Shown: in pieces, positions 46,290 through 59,996 of the stretch | How the letters are laid out: every line of letters starts with the position of its first letter | How positions within the stretch are numbered: the first letter of the stretch is position 1 | Program-made: the position numbers and the translations under genes | Assembly: GCA_033060915.1 (NCBI GenBank) | Contig: CM065389.1 | Coordinates: 16,289,501 to 16,353,500 of the forward strand | Origin: Euryodendron excelsum | Lineage: Eukaryota; Streptophyta; Magnoliopsida; Ericales; Pentaphylacaceae | DNA length: 64,000 bases | Reading direction: 5' to 3' | Notes under the pieces: model-generated | Told to the model about the DNA's origin: nothing | Database searches by the model: none | What the model saw: only the letters and a program-made list of their open reading frames with translations

Positions 46290-49200
46290 ACTTAGAGGGT
46301 TAGGCCATTAGCATGTCTTTTCACCCTTCACTCACCAAGAATCTCCGATTACTTTGTTCAGTTTTATCCACTCTTTAAAATTTTCAAGTTTCCAAAGCAA
46401 ACCTTATTTTTCAAAATGATTTTCAAATAAGTGTCATCACTCACATTCATTGCATATATTTATGCTCTTGCATTGACCGTCCATCTTATCTTGCATTGGG
46501 TTTTTCGAAAAGTTACTAACTCTTTGCATTTGTCTTTTGTAGGTGGACCTTTGTTTATATTTTTTGTTTCATGTCTTATTATTGTCATGTATGTGAATGA
46601 ATGGACAGGATGTGATGTGTGTTGTTGGGTCCTTTCCTCTATTTTTAAAAATTTCACACACACTTGGTGCGTTCACTTGTATTTGCATCTTGCATGAATT
46701 ACTTGGCTATTACCCTTCTAGATAGAAGGGGGAACAGTATATTGACTGTGGGCGGATGCTGTGTCAGTTTCTCAGCCTACGGTCTGTTGATAGTTCCCCC
46801 GCTCGAACCATCAACCAAATATGGAGTTCACCCTTTCGGGGGTGGACACTAGAGGTTTGAAGATTTGGGGACTGAACTTTTAGGAAGCATTAGTAAACCT
46901 CCAACCTCATGCTCATGTAGCACCCCATGCATAGCCGAACCTCTGCCGGATTTAGGACACACACGTCAATTTCAAAACCAAGGAGGAAAGGGCGACCGCT
47001 TTATTTTTCCCTTATAAATTTTGTTTAATCCCTGCTATTATGCTATCTAATTCTTGCTACTTATATGTACATGCATCATAACTGCTCATGCATCGGAACT
47101 CACTTCAAGACAAGAGTTCTCAAAGTAACTCAAGTCATTGCATCTTCATGCATCCAATCAACCCCTAGAGAAAGGCTCAAAGACCTTCTCGTCTAATTCA
47201 AGCCAACCCAAAACTCCTAAGGGTACCACGAGACCTTAAGGATTCATGGCATGCATCAAAGTCATTTCATAAAGAGGGGCCTTAATCCCTCTTCGCTCAC
47301 GGAGATAGGGATACCAAGAAGACAAGGGGCAATCTGGAAGCAAGATCTCTCACCGACCTCTACCTAGGAAGGCTAATCCAAAGACTTAAGAGTAGTTTAG
47401 GATTTTAACTGTAAAAATAGAATAGGTGAAGGTCCCAAGGAAAATGTTCCCCTTCCCCTTCAAATGTACTCTCAATTCCATGTAAAAATAATTCAAATGC
47501 AATAAAGCTATCCTTTCTACTTTCATCGAATGAATGTATGAATGTATAAATGAATGAATGAACAGGCTCGTACATGTACAGTATTGCATGCAGGGGCAAC
47601 CCCCTATCTCCAAAAATGAGCCAACACATCATGCTTAGTACCCCTCTCAAAGTAAGGGCACCCCTAGTGCATGCATTGTATAAAAATCTTCAATCTAAAG
47701 GCATTACCTTTTCCTTTTTGTTTTTGTTTTTATATTCTTATTGTCTTCTCCCTAGCCTACAAAGGCCAAGAGAGTCATAGGGTGAACCAAGAATGAAAAG
47801 GGGGTCTTCTAAATTGCTTATTCATTGTCATTATGTTATCCATGTAATTACTATTGGGATCATGCATTAACATCCATCAAAGGACAAGAGTTCCAAGAAA
47901 CTCAAGTTATTGCATTCTCATGCATTTAATCAATTGTAGAGAGAAAGGTGTGATCCAATCTCATGTTAATCAAACCTACCTAAACTTCTAAGGGTTTCTC
48001 TAACCCTGAGGATTCATGGCATGCATAAGACCATATCTCAAGAGAGGCCCAAATCTCTCTCAGTCCATGGAGGCGGGATTGCCTAAACAAAGTAGCATCA
48101 ACCGACCTATGCTGAAGAGGTAGTGTATGGCACACAGGGGCAAATCTCACCTTCAAAATTGACTCAGCATCGTGCCTAGATCCCTCAAAGAAAGGACCCC
48201 CATAGAACATGCATCGCATAAAACCTTAAACTCCATATGCTCATTGTATTTTGTTTTTCTATTTTCAGGTCCAAGAACACTGTCAAACTGATAGAATCCC
48301 TCTGGTATCCCGCCTAATTCATAATTCATGCAAAGTCATGACCTCAACACCATGTTGCCATTCCACCATAACTCAAACTCTTGAAGTCATTCTTATGTAA
48401 TCAAATGGCACACACGGCAAATGGAGTTTGAAAGACTCTAGCGTGATTCCAAAACCAGTCTAAGGGGTTTATTCCAGAAAAAGGGGATTTCTTTTAAACT
48501 CGTCTTTCAATTTTCAATTCGAATTTGAGCATGAAAATAACATCATCTAAATAAAAATGATCTAGAGTTTTTCTTATTTATATCATTGTCTCATGGCACT
48601 TCACGAATGATGTCTTCTTCTTTAGGAATTTTTCCCTTCGAAATGTTTTACCCTGACTTGAAGGGTGGGATAGCGCAAGCACCGCTTTCAGTAGAAACAG
48701 TCTCTGACTCCAAAAAGAGGGGAGAGAAAACAAAGAAGTGAAGAGAAAGGGAAAATACAGAGGGGGTGAGAGATGAGGGTCAATCACATATCTCATTGAA
48801 GTCCAAAGAGTGACCCTTGCAGGATGTCCTGGCAAAGCAGTAAGCAGCTAAACCCTCAAAATGAAGGGGAGCCATCATTTCATTCTCCCAAACAGAAAGC
48901 AACCCGTTGATCAGCCTACTAGAGCCGCAGGTGATTTCTATTCAAAAGCCCAAACCAAGAGCCACCCCCCACACTGGGGCAAATGCATGCAAGGAATGAA
49001 TCCGCGAACTAACATTTACCATTTTTAAGGCGTTGCTAAAATTTTGAAAGAGCTTTATAGATTAAGCAATTCAACTTGAAATGAAAAGAGGCCATTTTTT
49101 TTTCTACCATACAGTTAAATATAATCCTTGCTAAGCCCACTTGAGCTAGTCGCATTCTCATAATTTAGCCGATCTAATGATCACCGCCCATATTGGATCA

Positions 49201-50200
49201 AGACAAAACCATCAATGCGTGACAATTTCCAAGAACACTTGTAGCGAACAGTACCCCCCAAGAGAACGAACAATGAACAGATAGTGATCTCCAATAGAGC
49301 GCGCGATGAATGAATGGCGATTTACAAGAAAACGTGCAATAAATGAATGATGATCTCTAAGATGATGCTGTATTTATGACATCTGTAGAAACCAACATAA
49401 TAGCAAGTTTTTCAAAAAAAAAAAAAATTGAATGAAGATGATTTCCAAGCACAATGATGATTTCCAAATGCAATAATGACTTCAAAGAGAAGATAGAGTC
49501 ATCCAAGACGACAACAGAAGAACAAAACAGAAGCGAGTTTCCCGACAAAGAGAAAAGTCCAGAAGAACGACAAAGGAAGGAGCCACTTGCCAAAGGTAAT
49601 CATGGGTCTTCAAGAGCCTACCAAATATAATAGGTTTTGAGTAGTTATCCTTCCTTTCAAATACCCCATCACCTAACCCACATTATGGTCCAAATTAATG
49701 TCCTCTCAGATCAAGAAAAATTGCTTAGTCTAAATAAGCTTGAACAAAGAAATGACAACATCTAAAAAGAATGGCACATATAGGGGCAAATTCATTCCTT
49801 GCAGAAGGTGGTTCTGGTTCATACAACCCCCGCTGAATTTAAAAATTTGGGCCTATGTATCCCTTCATTTCTTATAACCCTTAAACTTGGCCTACATTAC
49901 GGTCCCAAGTGAAGTCTTCTCTGATTGAGGAAGGAAGCTACAAGTTGCTTTGCCAAAGGGCGATGTCGGTTGTTGCTCGAGAGGTCCACTAAGAGAAATC
50001 TTCCTTTTCAACAAAAGAGAGAGGGAGCAAATGAGTCAATGGATCGAATCTCTGAGAAGGTGCAAGTGCTATCACATCCTGACAAGAAAAGGGAAGAATT
50101 AGGAAGGGGAATTCCGAAAAGAAGAACAGAAGTTTAAAAGACTGCCTAATTCTGAGACATAGCTCTTACAGATGAACATAAATCCTGGGGCATACATCCC
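46290..50200 (+). other. Internal region of E, conserved non-coding part
   Basis: There is no gag or pol. Blocks match D's leader and post-gag regions in the same order, with gag missing between about 48290 and 48580. One leader block (CAGGGGCAA...GCATGCATTG-type) appears twice, at about 47590 and 48135. The open frames in it are short and have no family resemblance. Confidence 0.7.
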
Positions 50201-50229
50201 TGGATAAACCTGTGCATCCAACTTCATCC

Positions 50230-51260
50230 ATATATATTACTTGTGCATTCATCAAAAAGTATGACATGCATTCAATTTCATCCATGTATAAACGTGTGCA
50301 TTCATCCAAAAGTATGATATGCATTCAACTCCATTCTTGTATAATCCTATGCATTCATCAAAAAGTATGACATGCATTCAATTCTGCTCATGCATAAGCC
50401 TGTGTATTCATCAAAAAGTATAACATGCATTCATTTCCATCCCTATGTAAACCCGCACATTCATTTATTAATAGTCCTGTCTAAGCTGCGCATCCATCTA
50501 TATAACATACGTCGTTTTAACTTTCTTTGAAAATTTTTAACAACTTTATCTGACCTTTTTCAAACAATGAAGACTGGGGCAACGTCCCACCCTCGACCTC
50601 CCTAATTCATGTAGTACTTGTGCATTCATGACATATACAACCTGTGCATCCATGCAATTCCTGCGTAGTTCAATTCTATTCATTCATTCATCAAAAAGTA
50701 TGACATGCATCCAATTCCATTCCTGTATGTGCACTCAATCAAAAAGTATGATGTACATTCAATTCTATTCTTGTGCATGCATTCATCAAAAAGTATGATA
50801 TGTATTCAATTTCATTCATGTATGTGCATTCATCAAAAAGTATGACATGCATTCAAAATCCATCTCTATATATTCATCAAAAAGTACGATATGTATTCAA
50901 CTCCATTCACGTATATGCATTCATCAAAAAGCATGACATGCATTCAAAATTCATCTCTATACATTCATAAAAAAGTATGACATGCATTCAAAACCCATCT
51001 CTATGCATTCATCAAAAAGTATGATATGCATTCATATATTTGCATTCATCAAAAAGTATGATATGCAATCAAAATCCATCTCTATGCGTTCATTAAAAAG
51101 CATAACACGCATTCAATTCCATCCCTGCATAAACATCCAATAAAAAAAAAACATGACATATGTTTAATTCTATCCTTACGCATTCATCAAAAAGTATGAC
51201 ATGCATTCATTTCCTCATGTATCAACCTGTGCATTCATCCAAAAGTATGATGCGCATTCA
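50230..51260 (+). repeat. Degenerate array of GCATTCATCAAAAAGTATG in E
   Basis: About twenty copies of CATTCATCAAAAAGTATGA, usually followed by CATGCATTCAA, spaced 30-60 bp. The spacing varies because a second module (CATYCCTGTATAA-type) is present or absent. No coding function is likely. Confidence 0.85.
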
Positions 51261-51934
51261 TTTTAACTTGTGATGGACTTATATAGTATCTACCAAACAG
51301 CATGTCTAACTGACAAGTGTTCAAGTGATTACAAAAGAAAAGGTGTTCCAAAGCAGAAGCACAGCATTTTGAAAGGTTTGTCGGCCAGAATCCAAGCAAA
51401 AGAAATGGTGTACACCCTAGAAAACCCGAACTGTCATCCATAGATAACAAGAAACAGAGAATAGGGCACTGAATCACCCTTGACCTTCCCAATCAACCAT
51501 CAACAGCCTAATCCAAACTTTTTTAAAACCACAGAGAATAGGGCAACGACCCACCCTCGACCATCCTAATTAATGTCAGCTCGACCCGACCTCTTCAAAT
51601 CGTAAAAAGTAGGGCAACGGCCTACCCTACACCTCTCTTTTAATTTCAAACCAGTTGATCCATTCAAGGAAAACTGACTTGTAGATGTTCAACGTTCTAA
51701 ATACTTCAAACCTTTCAAAAAGAGGCATCACCCCCTCCAAAACCAAATTCAAGAATCCAAAGAAGCACCTTAGCCAGAATTCTGCCATGTCAGTCAGAGG
51801 CAAAAGTCAACAATCAACATGTCAAAGGAACATTACTCTCTAAAAATCTCAATCCAAGAAGCAGTAAATGCCATATTCTCCAATAGTCAAGACAAAAAAA
51901 CTACAAGCAAATCCCTTACATCAACAAAGATTGG

Positions 51935-52855
51935 GTTTCAGAGCTTCCATCGAAAAAGCAGATTTGGGTTTCAAAGCTTCTCCTGAAAAAGCAAATTTGG
52001 GTTTCAGAGCTTTCCCCGAAAAAAGCAGATTGGGTTTTAGAGCTTTCCCCAAAAAAGTAGATTAGGTTTCAGAGCTTCCCCCCAAAAAGCAGATTGGGTT
52101 TCAGAGCTTCCCTAGAAAAAGCAGATTGGGTTTCAGAGCTTCCCTAGAAAAAGCAGATTGGGTTTCAGAGCTTCCTCCGAAAAAGCAGATTTGGGTTTCA
52201 GAGCTTCCCCCGAAAAAGCAGATTAGGTTTGAAAGCTTCCCCCGAAATAGCAGATTGGATTTCAAAGCTTCCCCCGAAAAAGCAGATTTGGGTTTCAGAG
52301 CTTCTCCCAAAAAAACAGATTGGGTTTCAGAGCTTCCCCAAAAAAGCAGATTGGGTTTCAGAGCTTCCCCAAAAAAGCAAATTGGGTTTTAGAACTTCCT
52401 CCCAGAGAGTAGATTAGGTTTCAGAGCTTCCTCCCAAAAAGCAGATTGGGTTTCAAAGCTTCCCCCAAAAAAGCATATTAGGTTTATGAGCTTCCTCCGA
52501 AAAAGCAGATTGGGTTTCAGAGCTTCTCCCAATTTGGGTTTACGAGCTTCCCTTGAAAAAGCAGTTTGGGTTTCAGAGCTTCCCTAAAAAAAGCAGATTG
52601 GCTCTCTGAGCTTCCTCCGAAAAAGCAGATCAGGTTTCAAAACTTTTCCAGAAAAAGCAGATTGGGTTTTAGAAGCTTCCCTCAAAAAAGCAAATTGGGT
52701 TTCAAAGCCTCCCCCGAAAAAGAAGATTGGGTTTTAGGGCTTTCCCTCCAAAAAAAGCAGATTGGGTTTACGAGCTTCGGCCAAAAACGCAGATTGGGTT
52801 TTAGAGCTTCCTCCGAAAAAGCAGATTATGTTTTCGAGCTTTTCTCTGTAAAAGC
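51935..52855 (+). repeat. 31-bp tandem array in E
   Basis: About 30 copies of a unit reading AAAAGCAGATTGGGTTTCAG followed by AGCTTCCCCCGA. The unit is not a multiple of three, yet open frames run through it as repeats of GFRASPEKADL type; these are by-products of the array. Confidence 0.9.
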
Positions 52856-53999
52856 AGCTATCAACCTTGAACCTCCCCAGAGAAGCAACATTCTGTCAGA
52901 CGGAGCATCTGTTCAAGAAGACTCAGTTTCAGGATATCAACCTTGAACCACCTCTCAGAAGCTGCGTCAACCAAAATCCTATTTTGCCCACAAAAGCAAA
53001 ACTCGACAATCAAGTAAACACCAAGTATTCCAATCTCAAGAAATCTCAATCCAGAAGGGCACAAATGTCCCCCTTTCAAGCTCCGAGACATAAGAATTAC
53101 AAGCACGGAACAATCTCTGATGATTCCACAAGCTTAACCATCTCTAAATCTTCGAGGTAAAGCCCAGGTATAATTCTAACCGAATTGTCTCAAAATCAAT
53201 TTTAACAAAAAAAAAAAAAAAAACAACAACAACAAAAGCCCTTGCTTTCTTTCAAATCCAAAAATTCAGTTTTCAAATATCCAAAAACTTGCAAAGTTTT
53301 GTCTACAAAAACATTCAAATTTCAAAGTCAGTTTAAGAAGCTTTTAAAACTATTTCTACAAAAAGTTTCAAACTCAAAAGATCAAAGCTCTTGCTTACTT
53401 TCGAAAGTCAAAATCAATTTTCATATCCAAAGGAAAAAAAATTTCAAAGCATTTTCTGCTAAAAGTTTCAAATTTCAACACAATTCCAAAGAGGAAAAGT
53501 CCTGCTATCTTTCAAAATTACCATCAAGTTTAAAAACTTTCAAAGGTTCAAGCTTCAAGTCAAGATGAATTTCCTAAACATTTTGTCTTCAAAAAAATTC
53601 AGATTTTAAGTCAAAACGAATTTCCTATACGAAAGTGTCGAGTCAAAATGAATTTTCTATACATTTTGTCTTCGAGAGTACCCAAGTTTCGAGTCAAAGC
53701 AAGTTTTCTAACTCTCATAAAAAAGAAATATATTAGTTTCTGAATTTCGAGTTCAAATGAATCCTCTTTAAATGGTTTTCACCTTTCTAGGTTTTCAAAC
53801 TTTTTCCTTCAAAAAAATTGATTTTAAAAGTACCCTCTAGGTTTTCTAACTTTTTCCTTTAAAAAGTTTAACTTCAAATCATTTCTCGGATTTTCCAAAA
53901 ACTTTTTCCTTCAAAAAGTTCAATCTAAAATAAATAAATAAATAAAATATTTATCGGGTTTCCTAAGCTTTTCCTTCAAAAACTCTGTTTTTCAAAAAC
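52856..53999 (+). other. Degenerate A/T-rich part of E's interior
   Basis: Dominated by TTTCAAA and TTCAAAAAG words, with an A-run at 53205-53222. It looks like older, decayed tandem repeat. No gene is seen. Confidence 0.55.
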
Positions 54000-54745
54000 A
54001 ATTTTGGGTTTTCTAGCTTTCGCCTCAAAAAGCTTAACTTTTAAAATTTTGGATTTTCTAGCTTTCCCCTCAAAAAGCTCAACTTTCAAAATTTCGTGTT
54101 ATCTAGCTTTCACCACAAAAAACTTAACTTTCAAAATTCCGAGTTTTCTAGCTTTCACCTCAAAAAGCTTAACTTTCAAAATTTCGGGTTTTCTAGTTTT
54201 TGCCTCAAAAAGCTTAATTTTCAAAATTTTGGATTTTCTAGCTTTCTCCTCAAAAAGCTCAACTTTCAAAATTTCGTGTTTTCTAGCTATCACCACAAAA
54301 AGCTTAACTTTCAAAATTCCGGGTTTTCTAACTTTCGCCTCAAAAAGCTTAACTTTCAAAATTTCGAATTTTCTAGCTTTCGTCTAAAAAAGCTTAACTT
54401 TCAAAATTTTGGATTTTCTAGCTTTTCTCTCAAAAAGCTCAATTTCAAAATTTCGTGTTTTCTAGCTTTCACCACAAAAAGCTTAACTTTCAAAATTTCG
54501 AATTTTCTAATTTTCGCCTCAAAAAGCTTAACTTTCAAAATTTTGGGTTTTCTAGTTTTCGCCTTAAAAAGCTTAACTGTCAAAATTCTAGATTTTCTAG
54601 TTTTCGCCACAAAAAGCTTAACTTTCAAAATTCTGGGTTTTCTAGCTTTCGCCTAAAAAAGCTTAACTGTCAAAACTTTGGGTTTTCTAGCTTTCGCCTT
54701 AAAAAGCTCAACTTTCAAAATTTTGGATTTTTTAGCTCACCTTCA
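54000..54745 (+). repeat. 45-bp tandem array in E
   Basis: About 16 copies of a 45-bp unit, TTTTCTAGCTTTCGCCTC followed by AAAAAGCTTAACTTTCAAAA and a TTTCGGG-like end. The 45-bp period is divisible by three, so several frames stay open on both strands; this is not evidence of a gene. Confidence 0.9.
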
Positions 54746-55154
54746 TCTCTCAAAAAAGCGTACTATCAAAAAAGTTTTCAGGTTTTTTTTTGTTTAATTC
54801 CAAAATCAAATTCTAGGTTTTCAAACAAAAGTTTTTTCCAAGTTTTAAAAGTTTTTCAAACCCTTCCAATTCAAATCCAAATCCCTACATTATAGAATGC
54901 CATTTCAAAATCATTTAAAAAAAAAGAATCCTTTTCAAAATTCAAAAATCCAGAATCTCCCTAAAGGAGTGTCATTCCATAGGTTGGAATGTCAGTTCAG
55001 GAAAAATTAATTTCAAAATCATTTCAAAATCAAGTTTTTGAAATTCCAAAATTCAAACAATCTAGTTTTCAAAACTTAAAATTCCAAATTCCAACCACTT
55101 CGGACCCTTCGATTGCCTCGCAATTAACATGGGATCCTTCCTTATTATTTTTCT
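54746..55154 (+). other. End of E's internal region
   Basis: AT-rich with TTCAAAATC words; from about 55095 it becomes homologous to D's sequence before the polypurine tract (GCCTCGCRRTCAACATGGGA-like). Confidence 0.55.
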
Positions 55155-55190
55155 GTCTTCGACAAGCAAAGACAGAAAAAGAGGGGCAGC
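55155..55190 (+). other. Polypurine tract and hairpin of E
   Basis: TCTGTCTTCGACAAGCAAAG folds back on the following AAGACAGA. The purine run AGAAAAAGAGGGGCAGC then abuts the 3' LTR, as in element D (38880-38913). Confidence 0.7.
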
Positions 55191-56968
55191 TGTAAGCACC
55201 CCATTTTTGCCCGCTCAGCAATCTCCGGCCCGACCGGGCTCAGTCTTCTAACATCGCAACACATGTAGGTTCAATATGAGCCTTTCGATCTCCAATCCAA
55301 CCAACTGGTCGCTTCTCAGGCCCACAAGGACTTGCTGGAGCCATAAGCACCATCATTCTAGGCAGCTTTCCGGACCGAGCGATCTCGGAAACCAACGCCA
55401 TCCAGGTAGCTTCCCGAGATCGGGCGATCTCGGGGACCAACACCTCATCAAATTCCAAACGGTTCACTTCTAGCACCTGCTAGCCTACCAACGTAGAATG
55501 TCCGTTATTTGGTAGTTCTCCGAGACCGGGCGTTCTCAAAGACCAACACCACCAATTCAGGTAGCTTTCTAGGACCAGACGTTCTCAGGAACTAACACCA
55601 CCCCTACAAGTAGTTCTCTAAGACCAGGCGTTCTTAGAGACCAACACCGCACAGATAGTTTTCTGAGATCGGGAGGTCTCAGGAACCAACACCTAGGTCA
55701 ACACCGGCGCCTACTAACCCGACTCGGTGAAAAATGACCAAACTTGCCCCTTGGGCCTCCAGGCACATTTTGGGAAAATTCAAAATCCCTTAAAATGATA
55801 AGTCCATCCTTCCAAGATGTTGTTAAACCATTAGGCGTCCCCCGCACATCATTTGGTCTAATTCCGACTCATTCTGGTCAAAATGACCATTTTGCCCCTA
55901 AACACCTTAGCACTGCACAAACCACGCCAAACGGTAAAAGACTCTCCCAAAACCATCCCTGAACAACCCTACACGCTTAACACAACACACCAAACCATTC
56001 CTAACCATTTCTAGCCAATCCTGGCCAAAATGACCATTTTGCCCCTAGCTATCCAAATATGCCCCGAAACAGCACCGGTCTTGGGATTTCGAGTAAAGGG
56101 TTTCACCATATACCCTTGTTTAACCTAAGAAGGACCTTACGACATTAAACGCTCACAACTCGATAAAAGTTCCCTGGAGTGTCTCGCAAATACTCCGCCT
56201 AAATTGTCTTTTCTCCCGATTCCCTGGTTATAACGCATCATCAACTGACTTGACAAATGCGTAAATCAGGAAATTCTCGAAAGCTCGTTCATAGATCTTT
56301 CCATCGATCGGATAGATCGCCTCCTGAAGCCCTTTATCATATGGCTCAAACACTACTACTTTCAACAACCCTAGAGCGTCTCACAGACGCTCAACCAAGG
56401 TTGACTTTTTTCCCAATTCCCTGATCAAAACGCACCGTCAAACGACTTGAGAAATGCGTAAATCTAGGAATTCCCAAAAGTATTTACAGAGTACTTTTCA
56501 TCGGTACGGTCCGATCGAAAAGATCGCTTCCTGAAGACCTCGATCACATAGCACTAAAATGGCCACTTTCGAACACCCACGAACCATATTACAAACGCTC
56601 CGCAAAAATGTCCTTTTATGCACGCTTCTCGAGACGATATCCCACGCTTCCGAACACAATTCAAACTTTCCAAAAACATAAAAGTTCACGAGAAACCCTA
56701 GGAGAACATTGTGGGTGCAACCGATTCCCTCGAAACCTTCTCGGTTGGCTCAATTATCGAGATAAAGTTTAAACGAACCTTCTCGATGGCGGAGCGTATG
56801 CTATATGTGCCCAAATTTTGATCAAATCGACTAAATTTCGATTAACAGTCGAGATTGAGTCAGTACAATGGGTGCCACGTGGCGTTCTGCCAGTGGAATA
56901 GTACCCGCGCATGTAGCACATACGCCTGTGTAAATTTTACACATGCGCCAGTGTCCGAAAGTTTTACT

Positions 56969-56976
56969 TATAAATA
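56969..56976 (+). promoter_or_regulatory. TATA box of E's LTR
   Basis: TATAAATA in CTTATAAATAGAGGCCTC context, 1.78 kb into the LTR. The equivalent part of E's 5' LTR is deleted, so this copy of E lacks its own promoter. Confidence 0.65.
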
Positions 56977-58219
56977 GAGGCCTCTCCCTTTGCATATTCC
57001 AGGTCCGAAATTGATGCAAAGCCCTGCCGAAATCACTCCCAAACCTCAAATCTCCATACATATTCTCCCCCTCCAACACTTAGGCTAGATTCCACCACCC
57101 TAAAGGTCATGCACTTCACTTACATAGCCTTATACACCACTAAACACTCCTTACTAGCCCTCCAAACCATCTTGAAGTCATTCCAGATCCAATCAAGGCA
57201 TCCATTGGAGACTATAAGTGTGTTGAAGGCAAAAGGTGGTATCCCTTTTACATTTTTATCTTCCCCCACTCTTCTCTTCTCCCTCCTAGCCTACTTAGGC
57301 TATTCTCTATTTTAATCCTCATCTATAACCCCTTATTCTTACATGCTTAAGCCAATAGAGCTCTTAGATCATGCCTAGAGGAAAGCAAGTGAGAGCCATT
57401 GTGTAGGGGGACCTCTCAGTAGCCTATTTTGAGATGGTATGGCTTAGGAGCCCCTTGTTTATATGGTGTAGCCTAAAAGCCTTGTATGTGATCATGACCA
57501 TTTTCATATTACTATTTTGATCATGTCTTGTATGCTTGGCTTCATTTTATACTTATTGTCATGTTTTACAACGCTTACATTGCTCTTATTTTCATGTCAT
57601 TTCCAAGCTCTATATTTCTTTCAAAAATGGCTCCAAGAGTTGTCCTATTGAAACCTAGGACATGACCTCAGAAATCATGCCTTAAAGAGTTCCCTACTAA
57701 CCCCCTAACTCTCACTTTGGCCTCATGACGTTTTAACTTGCATAAGGGTTGCCTTCTAATTATACAAATTTCAAGATTTCCATTCTTTTAAATGTAGTGG
57801 TTGGAATAGCCCTATGGAACTCTCTCTTGAGTGGTTTTTCTTTTATTTGGCCATAGGAACCCTCTCTTGATGGAATGACCTCTTACAAAAGTGGTTTTCA
57901 AAAATCTCTCCACATGTGATTTTCAAAAATGCATTCTCTCCATCTTTGTATTAAAAATGGTGCCTTAAAAAGTTGTCATCATCATGTTGATATTTGGACC
58001 CCTAACACTCTTGTCAAGATTATAGTTATAATGGCCATGAGGAAACCTTTCTTGGAATGGTCTCCAATCACCAACCATATAAACCATAGTCTTGACTAAA
58101 GTCAAAATTTTCATGAAAATGATCTTCAAAAGGGTTGTCCACCAAAGTCCATTGCATAACATGTTTTGTTTTTCAAAACTCTTTCCAAAAGTGCATTAAA
58201 CCAACTTTCAAAACCATTT

Positions 58220-58580
58220 TCCAATCCAACCCTAGGTTAACTTGACCCTAGTTATCCAATCCTAGGTTAACTTGACCCTAGTTCACTAACCCTAGGTTAA
58301 CTTGACCCTAGTTATCTAATCTTAGGTTAACTTGACCTTAGTTCACTAACCCTAGGTTAACTTGACCCTATTTCACCAACCCTAGGTTAACTTGACCCTA
58401 GTTATCTAACCCTAGGTTAACTTGACCATAGTTCACTAACTCTAGGTTAACTTGACCATACTTATCCAACTTTAGGTTAACTTTACCTTAGTTCACTAAC
58501 CCTAGTTAGCTAACCCTAAGTCACCTTAACCCTAGGTTAACCTAACCCAAGTTAGTGAACCTTAGGTCACCCTTAACCAT
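58220..58580 (+). repeat. 30-bp AACCCTA-containing array in E's LTR
   Basis: About eleven tandem copies built from AACCCTAGGTTAACTTGACC plus CTAGTTCACT. The AACCCTA word equals the plant telomere unit, but it is spaced 15 bp or more apart, so this is not a telomere. The same array is at about 44520-44870 in E's 5' LTR. Confidence 0.85.
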
Positions 58581-59996
58581 ATGCTAACCCAACATAGGTT
58601 AATATGCTTCAAGGGTCCAACTCATGAGCCCTTTTTGAATGATCTTTCAATTTTAAACTATTCTCATTATCCATTTCTCCCATACCCCATACTCTCATGA
58701 TTTCAAAAAATGAACTCTATAAACTTTTCAAATATCCTTACACTCCATCTTCAAGACATTTTCAAAAATACTTTCAAAAGGTCACAAACCTAAGGTTGCC
58801 CTAGTCCCCTCATGGTTAGAGCTTCCAAGGACAAGTGATAAATCAAGAACAACCTCTAAGGTTGTCCATATTAGGATTGCAAACCCTTAGCCCTTTCCAA
58901 AAACCACTTTAAAAAATTAATTCATCAACACATGCCTCCAAGGTTTTCAAAACAAGATTTCAAAAACACTTTCAAGTTCTCTTGAGTCATGCCAAAGCAT
59001 CTTTTTCCAAAACTCCCTTAGGTTGATCCAAAAACATTTTCAAAATACTTCACCATCCAATTTCAAGTCAAAATTTCCAAGACCACAAAGAGTTTTCAAC
59101 TTCCAAAGACCTCAAAGTGTCTTAAACTTTTCCAAAGACCTCAAAGAGTCTTCAACTTTCAAAGACCTCAAAGTGTTTTCAACTTTTCCAAAGACCCCAA
59201 AATGTCTTCAAACCTTCCAAAGGCCCTAATGCGCCTATTTTTTATTAGGCTCTTGTCCGAACTACGAATGACCTGATTCTCGCCAAATGAGATACGTAGG
59301 CAACCTAAAATGGTGCGGTCATAACTTTTATTTCAACTCCAATCCCTTTTTTAAAAATTTCAATCAATTCAAAGTTTTTATTCCAAAACTCTTTCAAAAC
59401 CCCCATTATTTTCAAACTTCTTCCAAAACCTGGTATCATGCATCATCCATCCGAAATATGATGACTAAACCCAGGTTTGTAAAATTCTAAAGTGGATATT
59501 AAGTGGACAATGGTAATCAGTTATTCTAGTGAGTGAACAAAAGGGTGATTAAACATGTAGGTGCCGAAAGGGCAGGGTAGGGTGATGATCTTAGGATATC
59601 TTCCCTACACGTAACCAACCCCTGGACCATAAATTTCTATTTTCGAAAGACCAAAATGGAGTTATTTTCGAAAAGGGCTTAGATATTTTCAACGGTTGTC
59701 AAACAACCTTTTTTTTCCTAAAAACCCTCTCTTGAGGGAATTTTCAAAATCATTTTCAAAAACTCTAAGTTTAACCTTCAGATTAACACTTAGCTTTAGG
59801 TGCCCTAACTCACCTAAATCAAGTTAGGTGGCAACTCCTATTTTTCTAGAAAGCCCTTAACCAAATCAATTTTCAATTCAAACCTAGTCACACTTGTCCT
59901 TCTAGGAGGACGAGTTCCAGTGACAGAGTTTTGTGGTTTAGGGTCTCCGAGTCGAAAGGACCTTAGACACCCTAAAAACTGGGGCGCGACAGAAAG

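Larger units (their letters stand above)
26902..59991 (+). mobile_element. Large non-autonomous (LARD-like) LTR element E, split by D
   Basis: The 5' LTR lies in two pieces (26902-27621 and 44238-46269) because element D is inserted in it. Primer-binding site 46272-46289, internal region 46290-55190 without genes, 3' LTR 55191-59991 (4801 bp). Flanks are AAAAG (26897-26901) and GAAAG (59992-59996). The LTR starts TGTAAGCACCCC and ends GGGGCGCGACA. The internal region has no gag or pol but shares non-coding blocks with element D, so it needs a helper element. Its size and lack of coding fit a large retrotransposon derivative of the Ogre/Tat type. Confidence 0.85.
55191..59991 (+). repeat. 3' LTR of E, complete 4.8 kb
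   Basis: TGTAAGCACCCC...GGGGCGCGACA. It is the only complete copy of this LTR in the window. It contains imperfect 50-60-bp repeats (55350-55700), a TATA box at 56969-56976 and the 30-bp AACCCTAGG array (about 58220-58580). The part from about 55900 to 57956 is missing from the 5' LTR because of the deletion at 27621/27622. Confidence 0.9.

Noticed and set aside
51935..52855. CRISPR-like regular array
   Set aside because: Units are contiguous without unique spacers, and the context is a plant retrotransposon.
52126..52946. Open frames reading GFRASPEKAD-type repeats
   Set aside because: These follow a 31-bp array in all frames, with no start context, domain or selection signal.
54004..54895. 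Long overlapping open frames on both strands
   Set aside because: They result from a 45-bp tandem repeat whose period is a multiple of three.
58220..58580. Interstitial telomere
   Set aside because: AACCCTA is not in direct tandem; it is part of a 30-bp unit within an LTR.
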